Source: Cervus elaphus (lineage: Eukaryota; Chordata; Mammalia; Artiodactyla; Cervidae). Taken from it: 64,000 bases of DNA. Under the pieces are notes generated by a model. The model was not told the origin of the DNA and ran no database searches. It saw nothing but the letters and a program-made list of their open reading frames with translations. Position numbers and translations under genes: made by a program. This document shows positions 55,506-64,000 of the stretch, one piece after another. Every line of letters begins with the position of its first letter. Positions within the stretch are counted from its first letter, which is position 1. Location of the stretch: assembly GCF_910594005.1 (NCBI RefSeq), contig NC_057815.1:82755552-82819551 (forward strand). Reading direction: 5' to 3'.

Positions 55506-55911
55506 AAGACCCTGATATAGGTTTTGTGATCTGAGATAGGTACTGATTTATAACTGAGTTATGGATCATGCTTTCAAGAAATTCAGATAAAAATGGCATA
55601 CATTTAAAATAATGCTTTTTATATCATGTGACTTTTACCACAATAAAAAACATTACAAATAAATAAAAATAAGAATACACACTAAGAAAATGAAAAAAAA
55701 GTTACAAGTTGAAATGGTTATTTTATATATATTAGGTAAAATGAAATATACCATTAAAATTAAAAAATTACACATATATCCACATGAAAATGCTGAGGCT
55801 GAATAAAATAAGTACTATAAAAAAGTGAACTACTGAGATCTGTCACTTGCTATGGAAAGTAATGAATTTAATAATTTTGGAGTCAGTATCCATTTGAGAT
55901 TAGTCCTACAC
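55506..55911. other. No gene or clear repeat
   Basis: A-rich non-coding sequence. 'tgacttttaccacaataaaa' near 55630 may be the end of an old transposon, unnamed. Confidence 0.5.
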
Positions 55912-55924
55912 CATTTGGTGTTTT

Positions 55925-56130
55925 CAGCTTCCCTGGTGGCTCTCATGGTAAAGAATCCTTCTGCAATGTGGGAGGCCTGGGTTCAGTCCTTAGGTTGGGA
56001 AGATCCTCTGGAGAAGAGAATGGCAAGCCACTCGAGTATTCTTGCCTGGAGAATTCCCATGGACAGAGGAGCCTAGCAGGCTACAGTCCATGGGGTCACA
56101 AGGAGTCGGACATGACTGAGCGACTAAGCA
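55925..56130 (+). mobile_element. Bov-tA SINE
   Basis: Plus-strand Bov-tA with regular head ('agcttccctggtggctctca') and body. It is flanked by CATTTGGTGTTTT (55912-55924) and CATTTAGTGTTTT (56131-56143), 13 bp with one mismatch. Confidence 0.94.
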
Positions 56131-56143
56131 CATTTAGTGTTTT

Positions 56144-58109
56144 AAAATTTAGTCACACAAACCCAATGTAAGAAAAGTATTACAAGACATAGAATGATAT
56201 TGCACTAGAAAAATGGACTGGTTTGCAAAAGAATCCCAGGACATTGTTTAAAGTCTGTAGTATGTAAAATATGTAAAGCTTGGACTTGGAGAATAAGATG
56301 GTTAGATGAGATGGTAAAGCAGGATCATAAAGGGATCTAGGTGACAAGCTCAGATTTTACTTCATTGAAAGTGTGGAACATTTAAGCTTTCTAAACAGAA
56401 GAGGATACTTAAGGATCTAACTTTTTCTCCAAGAGCACTGGAAAATCCAGTTGTAGAAAAACAGATACTGCTTCATGACAGTTGTAAAGATGGTCTTGAG
56501 CTTTGTGACAGCCATTAAGGGTATGCATTCCAATTTATTTTGAAACTAATCATCTTGGCCTCCTTAATACTAGGCTGCTATAGTATTTAAATGCTAGAAT
56601 ATCCAAATTTTCAACAGAATCATTAGGACTTTACTAATACTTTTGGGCCAAATTACAATTGAGTTGACCTAGAACTGCATAACTCTTCTTTGGGAATTAA
56701 AAAAAAAAAGAAAAGAAAAACTTTAATAAGACTTTGATACCAAGGTAATGCCTCTAGATATAACAGATCTTATTTTCATTTGTATTCAAATGAGAAATGT
56801 ATACCATGCATATACAATTTTTGAAATACTAGCTTTTAAAAATTTAAGAAAGACAAAATACCAGATGACAATTCAGTTGGCATTTCTATATGTAAGCTCT
56901 AAGTGGTTTAAGTATCTCAGTTGAGAAGTCAAAGCTGACATAAAATGATAAAACATTTCCTTATTTTCACTATGTGAGTTAATTCATAGCTTCAAACTGA
57001 GAAAGAAATGTCCAGTTTTTATTTGACTATAACTAAAGCACTCCTAGCTCCAGCTCTGCCAAGTGCCTGCTTCCTGGCACTGGAAATAAGGGCCAGATGG
57101 CCACCCAACATCATCAGCACCCCATTATGATAAACAAGTGAAAGATTTGCTGGATGAGCAAACATAATTTAAAGTCTTTTAACCATTGAAATCCAGGAGA
57201 TCATGGTGACAGACTCGATCATTTTTTTTAAATGCTAATAATTACCTGTTTTGACCCCAGCCTCCTGCCCACTGGGACCAAACTTCTATTGTTTAGGTAT
57301 AAAACCTCTTTACAGGTCTCAGGTATAAATTCTTTAGCATGTATCCAAAAAAAAAAAAAAAAAAGATGCCATAGGCAGGCAGATAAAACAGAGACTTGTG
57401 CCTCTTGCTTGAAGAGGCTAGATATCCCCACATAGAGAAGTATCAAAAAACTGTGCATTTCTTACATAGCCAATTGAGTTTTGCAAAAAATGCCAAGATA
57501 CTTCAATGGGGAAAATGTAATCTTTTCCAAAATTGGTGTTAAAATAACTGGATATCCATATGCAAAAAAAAATGTCTTGACCTTTTCTCTCTCTCACTCT
57601 CTCCATGCATATATTTAAGTATTGAAAATTTTATTAATATTTAATTTAAAAAATTTACACCTGAGAAACACTAAGATATAGGAATGCTACTTCTTAAAGA
57701 AGTTATCCTTTAGGGTTTGTTCTTTGGTTTAGAAGTTGAGGAGTTCTTGGATTTTTTTGTTAAATACTATAAGAATTTTTGTATTATACAAATGAAATAG
57801 ATCATAAACCTAAAATTAAAAGTTAAATTTTACAACTTCTAGAAGAGAATATAGGAGAAAATCCTTGTGATGTTTTTGGCAAAAATTTCTTAGATAAGAC
57901 ATAAAAAGCAATAAACATAAAACAATAAAAAACAACTGTGGGTCCAGCTGCCAACAGGTTTATTTTTATTTCTAGGGCAATTTCTTCAGAGACTCATTAT
58001 AGTCCATTTTATTATATGTTATAGTTTTGATAAAACTTTCAATTTTGCTAAACTATAGTATCCCTAAAGGGCAGAAATCCTTCTTTAGACATCTTGGGGT
58101 TTTTTTAAG
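56144..58109. other. No gene; possible conserved patch
   Basis: About 2 kb, mostly AT-rich and unrecognised, with a poly(A) run at 57347-57364. A GC-richer repeat-free patch at 57030-57260 has an E-box (CAGATG near 57094) and could be conserved non-coding DNA. This is weakly supported. Confidence 0.45.
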
Positions 58110-58508
58110 CATTAAGAAAGCTGAGTGCCGAAGAATTGATGCTTTTGAACTATGGTGTTGGAGAAGACTCTTGAGAGACCGTTGGACTGCAAGGAGATTC
58201 AACCAGTCCATCCTGAAGGAGATCAGTCCTGGGTGATCATTGGAAGGACTGATGCTGAAACTGAAACTCCAATACTTTGGCTACCTCATGCGAAGAGTTG
58301 ACTCATTGGAAAAGACTCTAATGCTGGGATGGATTGGGGGCAGGAGGAGAAGGGGACGACAGAGGATGAGATGGCTGGATGGCATCACTGACTTGATGGA
58401 TGTGAGTTTGGGTAAACTCTGGGAGCTGGTGATGGACAGGGAGGCCTGGAGTGCTGCGATTCATAGGGTTGCAAAGAGTCGGACATGACTGAGCGACTGA
58501 ACTGAACT
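58110..58508 (+). mobile_element. BovB LINE, 5'-truncated
   Basis: About 400 bp of the BovB 3' end. The frames 58027-58236 and 58240-58488 together encode the C-terminal segment (KKAECRRIDAFELWCWRRLL; MLGWIGGRRRRGRQRMRWLD), separated by one break near 58236. It ends with the CTGAACTGAACT tail. Confidence 0.93.
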
Positions 58509-59726
58509 GGAATATCAATAATCAATATTGATATCAATAATATCTATACTGGAAAAATACACAGTAGACTAAGATTTTCTCCAATTATTTCATTGTTGTT
58601 ACTATAAAACAGTAAATATTTATACATATTAATATACAATATGCATATTGTGTATTTATTTATATACCTAGAACCACATATCTTGCAATTGGAGTTCCAC
58701 AGAACCAAGTCAGGGCATCAGTTTCTTTTTATGGGAAATAGATCTCTTCTCAAACATAGATTTGCACTTTCATGGTTTTACATTAATATACCCAAGTCTT
58801 TAGTATACAGCCTTTTATCCATATGGTATTCATTTTGCTTATTCTTTCCTTCATGAGCAAATACACATATACATGGAGACTACTGTGGCTAGAAAAACAT
58901 GCCTTTCAGCAGAAAAATTATCAAGTCTCATGAAATCTAGATGGGTTGAAGCTGTAAGATTGTGATACTGTGACAAAATCTGCTTTATTTTAGGAGTTAT
59001 TGATAATAATCCTTTTTTCTTTTAGTTTGAAAGTTATCGTTGCTGTAATTTATTGTGCTGACCTCAAAGGCAGCAAGAAATGCACATATCCCTGGGAAAA
59101 GAAAGGTTACCATAAACCCTACACTTCTGTTCCCTTATGAGAAGTCTCTCCACAGCTGAGAATCAGAGCAAATACCCATACTACTCCCTGCATAGAATCA
59201 TTCTTGGAACATATTTTAACTTTAAAATAAGCATACCCTTTCTGAAAAAGTCCCATAGGAGATGTCAGGAAAAGAGAAAGATAAAACTCTGGAGATAAGT
59301 AAATTCTTTCTTTACAAAGTTATTGAATTATTAAAGTTTTACGGTGTGCTATTGCAAGAACAAACTTGTCTCTGTAAACTGGATTAAAAGGATGTCACCT
59401 TCAAACTTCCTCTCATTATTATTTAATGTGTTTTGAACACCAACAGGGAGCTTTGATAGCTTGGGGATCACCCTGAATCATCAACATTACAGTTGAAGAG
59501 GGAAGAAAAGCAGTTCTTCTGATTCCAATTGGAGCTGGATTGGTTCTAAAGAGGATTTAAAGCAATTTTGACTGGGTGTATACATATAAAAGGCTTTTTG
59601 ACTGCCCTAATCTTGAACTAACTTATGATACTAACAATCTAAGTGCTTATTCAGAGTTAGTGCTCCTCTTTGTATAACTACGTGCTCATGATACTCTCTT
59701 CCTAATTCTAAGCCAGCATCTTATTT
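58509..59726. other. Repeat-poor unique stretch
   Basis: No gene recognised. An ATCAATA/TATTGAT palindromic patch lies just after the BovB tail (58512-58545). The 59000-59600 part is free of recognisable repeats and might be conserved. Confidence 0.45.
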
Positions 59727-59779
59727 CTCCCAATAGCTAAATCCATGGACTCCCAATAGCTAAATCCATGGACTCCCAA
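59727..59779. repeat. Tandem duplication, 23-bp unit
   Basis: Two exact 23-bp copies (59727-59749 and 59750-59772) starting CTCCCAATAGC, followed by a 7-bp partial third copy. It lies just upstream of a SINE head. Confidence 0.95.
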
Positions 59780-59802
59780 ATCAAGGCTATCCCCTAAGTT
59801 TA

Positions 59803-60004
59803 TCCTCCTGTGGCTCAGTGGTAAAGAATCAGCCTGCAGTGCAGGAACCACAGGAGACACAGATTCGATCCTTGGGTCTGGAGGAGGAAGAGCAACACGC
59901 TCCAGTATTCTTGCCTGGTGAATCCCTTGTCCAGAGGAGCCTGGTGGGCTACAGTACATAGGGTCACAAAGAGTCGGACATGACTGAAGCAACTTAGCAC
60001 TCAC
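59803..60004 (+). mobile_element. Bov-tA SINE
   Basis: Plus-strand Bov-tA ('cctcctgtggctcagtggta' head, body ending 'gactgaagcaacttagcact'). The tail grades into alternating purine-pyrimidine sequence (CATGTGCATGCATGTACATACG). Confidence 0.9.
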
Positions 60005-60154
60005 ATGTGCATGCATGTACATACGTATGTGTATATATACATATATCTCATCTTCACATACTCTAGTCTTCTTTCTATCCCTCAAAAATATCATGTTTAT
60101 TTTCATCTGATTCCTTTTTCTTAGAATCCTCTTTTTTCAAAACTCTGAATATCT

Positions 60155-60445
60155 CATTCCTCCTTACTTACCAGGTCTTAGCTCAGTTGTCATTTCCTCA
60201 GATAGGATATTCACACAGTATCTAACAGTAGACACCCACCCAGTCACTATCTATAGCGTGACATCAATTTTTTCTCATTATAATACATATAACTGCTTGA
60301 TGTTATGTATATATGTACAATTTTACATTCCACAGCAAGACTCAGTCACTCCGTCTTCTTTGAAGGTAGAGACTTCATCAGTCTGTTCATACATATTGAA
60401 TCTAATGTCAAGAAAAATGCCCAACATATATTTTTAAAATGTTGA
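60155..60445 (+). mobile_element. L2 LINE 3' fragment
   Basis: 'ccaggtcttagctcagttgt', 'catttcctcagataggatat', 'acccagtcactatctatagc', 'gaaggtagagacttcatcag' and a final 'aaatgttgattaagtgag' match the plus-strand L2 3' region in order. Confidence 0.75.
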
Positions 60446-61324
60446 TTAAGTGAGAAAAGGAATAAGGAGAGACTCTATGGAAATAGGCTTTCATCTTATA
60501 ATCCTACTATTGGTGGGAAAGGCAACCACAGTGCTGGTATCATTTATCTCAGAACAAACCTTATTTTCTTCCCTCATAAAATAAGTACTTAGGAAGTCCT
60601 TAATCTTCACAAGGCACTGTGGAGCTTAAATCCTGTCTTTCTAAGGATCACACAGTCTAATTTGAAGAAACAATATGCTAATTCTACTGCATAGTGTGTT
60701 AAAAGAGAAATAAAAGTAGTCCATGAGATTTCAGAAGAGGGTGAATCTACCTCTGGTTGGGTGAATCAAGGAGATTCTGTACAAGAAACAATCCAAGGTT
60801 TGGTTAAAAAAAAAAAAAAAAATGAAAAGGTGATTATGACAATGATCCAGACAGAGAAAAGAGATTACCTAAAGATCAAATAGGCAAACAAGCATTGAAA
60901 GGAAAGTATTAAGAAGATTGTAGGAAGAACATGAGTGCTATTGAAAGACAGGATAAAAAGTCAAGCTGTAGTATGCAGGCCATTTTTTCTTAAAATGGAG
61001 TACATATATTCCTGAATTTACTGAATATAAAAGACCCAAATGTTACATATTTCATATAAGCTTCTATCATCAATATATCACATTAATTTTAAATATATAT
61101 TGGAAAGAAATGTAATGTGCATTTAAACATGCATTAAATATGAAAATGAAACATGAAATTTCAAAAAAAAATATGTCTAGATCATGGCAAGTTACTTCAG
61201 GATATTTTAATTCAAAAAAAATTTAACATAATGCCAAATAGCAATCAGCAAAATTGTTCACAGATCAAATCTTTCTTAATTTTGTGAAGACAGTTTATAG
61301 GAATATATGCATTAATTTTAGATA
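60446..61324. other. No gene or clear repeat
   Basis: AT-rich, with a poly(A) run at 60806-60822. Nothing identifiable. Confidence 0.55.
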
Positions 61325-61530
61325 TTGCCAGGTGGCATGGTGATAGAGTCCACTTGCCAATGAAGGAGACTCAGGAGACTCGGTTTCCATCCCTGGGTTG
61401 GGAAAATCCCCTGGAGTAGAAAATGGCAGTCCAGTATTCTTGCCTGGAAAATTCCATGAACAGAGGAGTCTGGCGGCTACAGTCCATGAAGTCACAGAGT
61501 CAGACATCACTGAGCACACACCTCGAGGAT
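61325..61530 (+). mobile_element. Bov-tA SINE (first of a tandem pair)
   Basis: Plus-strand, diverged: 'ttgccaggtggcatggtgat' head, body to 'cagacatcactgagcacaca'. A second same-orientation copy follows within about 20 bp. Confidence 0.88.
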
Positions 61531-61546
61531 GACTGCCTTTGCACCA

Positions 61547-61749
61547 GATGGTAAAGAGCCCACCTACCAATGGCAGGAGATATAAGAGATGTCTATCCCT
61601 GGGTGGGAAAGATCCCCTGGAGGAGGACATGGAGACCACTCCAGTATCCTTGCCTGAAGAATCCCATGGGCAGAGGAGCCTGGCGGGCTCCAGTCCGTAG
61701 ACTCGCAAAGAGTCAGACACGCCTGAAGCAACAAAGTACGCATGCATGT
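61547..61749 (+). mobile_element. Bov-tA SINE (second of a tandem pair)
   Basis: The head is short at its 5' end ('gatggtaaagagcccaccta'); body to 'cacgcctgaagcaacaaagt'. The exact 10-bp repeat CTTTGCACCA at 61537-61546 and 61750-61759 shows an independent insertion beside the first copy. Confidence 0.92.
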
Positions 61750-61759
61750 CTTTGCACCA

Positions 61760-62156
61760 CAATGGCACATTTGAGCAGTTGTAACAGAGATCAGATCCAT
61801 AATGCAAAACTTGAAGTATTCACTGTCTGGCACTCTAAAGAAAGTTTTTGCTGTCCCTTGCTATAAGCACTTTAACCTTTTTTTTTTTTCTTTTTTAGAA
61901 AGAGCAAAATGTAACCATAATAGTACTTTGGAACTTAACTGCATAGATGCATACAATGTGAAGTGAAAACACATTCCAGAAGAAAGGCGATAGATTAGGG
62001 GAAAATCAGAGTACAAGAAGTGTTACAAGGATCTGGAAAAAAGTTTGGCAAAAAAAGCGGAAAGGAGGGAATAGATATGAGAGCAAATTTTAGCAATAGA
62101 ACCTCAAACCAGATAAGAAATGCGATGGAGAAAATAAAAAGCTGATTGAGTTCTAG
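61760..62156. other. No gene or clear repeat
   Basis: Non-coding, with a poly(T) run at about 61879-61898. Confidence 0.5.
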
Positions 62157-62166
62157 AGTCTAGGTT

Positions 62167-62386
62167 GTGTTGCTGTTGCTCTGCAGTCACTAAGTTGTAT
62201 CCAACTCTTTTGCGACCCATGAGCTATAACCCACCAGGCTTCTCTGTCCATGGAATTTACCAGGCAAGAAAACTGGAGTGGACTGCCATTTCCTTCTCTA
62301 GTGGATCTTCCTTTACCAGGAATCAAACTCATGCCTCCTGCACTGCAGGTGGAATCTTTTCTGTCTGAGCCACCAGGGGAACCCAA
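62167..62386 (-). mobile_element. Bov-tA SINE
   Basis: Minus-strand Bov-tA with a GTT/GCT-type tail at the left and the head at the right ('ctgagccaccaggggaaccc'). Flanked by the exact 10-bp repeat AGTCTAGGTT at 62157-62166 and 62387-62396. Confidence 0.94.
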
Positions 62387-62396
62387 AGTCTAGGTT

Positions 62397-63739
62397 ACTT
62401 AGAAGCTAACTGATGGAAGGCAAAGTAGGAAACCCAGAATGATATGCATGGGAGAAAAAAATCATGTAATAAAAATCTTTGGAAATATGGGAAGGGTGTT
62501 ATCGTGGACATATCCAACGGACTTCTGCTTGAGTTGAGAAACAAAAATCAGAAACAGAGAAACAGTAGGTTACTTTGTTGCATGAATTATAACTCTGAGA
62601 GTTGCTAGAAATGATTTGTAGAAAATAATTAGAGCTTAATGTAGAAATCAAAGCTTAAATTAAGAGTAGGGGAAAGAAGGAAATGCTGACATAGATGATT
62701 ATATTTGTCTTTGACTCTATTTTACCATCTGAAGAATAGGTCTTTTTTTCATGCTTCTAGGAAGTGATGTACCTCATATTATGGTGGGAATAAACTACTA
62801 AGTTGAACATCAATTTAGTACATTTTGCCACCAAAAACTACTGCTTTCGTGCTAAAAATACATTGGACAATTTTTCATGTTAGAATCAAATGAGGGGGTA
62901 ACTCATTCAACACAAAGACCTGAATATATTATATCTCAACATAGCACAGAAATGGAAAGAAGAGGCTGCACAAAGCACTTGAAAGACCAGAAAAATCTCT
63001 TTCCAGATTTAGCAAACCACCAGTAGACATGTTACAGAGCATATTGAAGAGAGAAGATCTTCATAGAAATTCACAATAAATAAAAGAGTGAGTGCCTTCC
63101 TCAAATAGAATAAGTGCCCTGAGGAAGAGAACAATCTATTCCAGTGTGGACTAAAAAGTACAAGAACAATCTGCAACAGAAGTGGAATCTGGAAGAAACA
63201 AAAGCTGAAACAGAGAAGTAACATGTAACCAAAACAGTCTCCTTTAACAACTCTGATAATGATGAAAAGAGAGTAAAATTTTATATAAGAAGTTGGTAGT
63301 ATTCATAATTTGCTAAATATATCTCGAATCAATTCTAGAATTATGTATGTGGTTCTCATTCCTTGCTTTGGGTTTAGCTGTCATCAGTTAAACTTTTAAT
63401 TTTCTTGTAGAGTTATAATTAAAGAAATCCTCTATTCAGTGAAATATAGCGAACTGGATTGAATCCAAACTGACAATCTGAGTGAAGGCTGTCATTCTAA
63501 GGCTGGGAATCACATACATATCATCCTCTGAGAACCTGGATGGTCTTCACGAGGATCATTACTTGCTCTGTATATTAGAGGCTGTATTGGCATAATCTTT
63601 TTTTCTCACCTATATAACTAGACAAAAAGTGTTTAGGGATTGGAATGTTCAGAAACTGCAAAAAAAGATAGCAGTGTGCAATACAACAATCACTTGCAAT
63701 CACAAGAAAAGTCATTTGCTGAATTTTTTACCTTTTGTA
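62397..63739. other. No gene or clear repeat
   Basis: About 1.3 kb of AT-rich non-coding sequence. The minus frame at 63009-63224 has no homology I recognise. Confidence 0.55.
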
Positions 63740-63880
63740 AACATGTTTCATTTAATCCTTAAACCAGCATCACAAAGCAAATGAAGAATGATTACTTTTA
63801 TTTTTGAGAAAAAAAGAATGTTGAATGGGACCATGCCAAAAACTACACAGAGCTAGTAACCTAAATTTTTGTTTCTATAT
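63740..63880 (-). mobile_element. MIR SINE fragment
   Basis: 'tttcatttaatccttaaacc', 'gaagaatgattacttttatt' and 'actacacagagctagtaacc' follow reverse-complement MIR in order. Confidence 0.7.
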
Positions 63881-63963
63881 CCTTTAAAATGTGTCTGGGT
63901 GATCAGTTGGTTTCTTCATGCCTTCATACATGCCATAACCATCTGTGGCACATGTCTCTAATA

Positions 63964-64000
63964 CACATGATAATACACATACACACACATATATATGTAT
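63964..64000. repeat. CA/TA-rich microsatellite at window edge
   Basis: 'acacatacacacacatatat' type alternating purine-pyrimidine sequence, cut by the window end. Confidence 0.75.

Noticed and set aside
1..64000. Prokaryotic, phage or horizontally acquired gene cluster
   Set aside because: No ribosome-binding-site-spaced genes, no operons and pervasive mammalian SINE/LINE content. The only element with a known horizontal history is BovB itself, which entered ruminant ancestors long ago and is already described.

Overview
This window is AT-rich nuclear DNA from a ruminant, almost certainly a bovid. The evidence is its repeat content. There are about thirty SINEs of the Bov-tA / Bov-A family (tRNA-Glu-derived head plus Bov-A body), a dozen pieces of the RTE-clade LINE BovB, ruminant-type L1 fragments, one cetartiodactyl CHR-type SINE and one ruminant ERV-type solo LTR. 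These lie over an older layer of MIR, L2, ancient L1 and a MaLR-like LTR. I cannot separate cattle from sheep, goat or other bovids from the sequence alone.

I found no protein-coding gene, exon, tRNA, rRNA, CRISPR array or prokaryote-type system. Every open frame with recognisable homology belongs to a broken retrotransposon: the BovB endonuclease/reverse transcriptase or L1 ORF2. Many of the remaining open frames are antisense to BovB or lie in SINEs. The window reads as an intergenic or intronic gene desert.

Layout. 0-7.3 kb: an L1 with an inverted 5' part, then four same-strand 5'-truncated BovB copies and a SINE. 7.3-15 kb: sparse; a SINE inserted in a SINE (12.9-13.3 kb) and two repeat-free blocks (10.8-11.3 and 13.7-14.3 kb) that are the best candidates for conserved regulatory DNA. 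15-25 kb: three more BovB copies, one carrying a Bov-A insertion, separated by long AT-rich stretches. 25-36.5 kb: the BovB-rich core, including a 1.9 kb minus-strand copy and a near-full-length minus-strand BovB inserted inside an older plus-strand BovB whose own 5' part is inverted. Next to it a further minus-strand copy forms a tail-to-tail palindrome. 36.5-46.2 kb: SINE-rich, with an ancient LTR, L1 3' ends and a 1 kb BovB. 47.6-49.3 kb: several nested and inverted L1 pieces. 52.7-55.5 kb: a 2 kb L1 bounded by a 17-bp target-site duplication, then a solo LTR. 55.9-64 kb: scattered SINEs, one BovB, L2 and MIR.

The elements do not act together as a pathway. The window mainly records successive retrotransposition, which can be ordered by nesting: L2, MIR and the MaLR-like LTR first, then older L1 and BovB, then Bov-tA/Bov-A SINEs and the youngest L1 and BovB. 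I did not find convincing evidence of a new biological system. The most useful observations are the 5' inversions (two in L1, one in BovB), the clustering of BovB 5' truncation points about 555-590 bp from the 3' end, the BovB palindrome, and the non-repetitive block at 13.7-14.3 kb.
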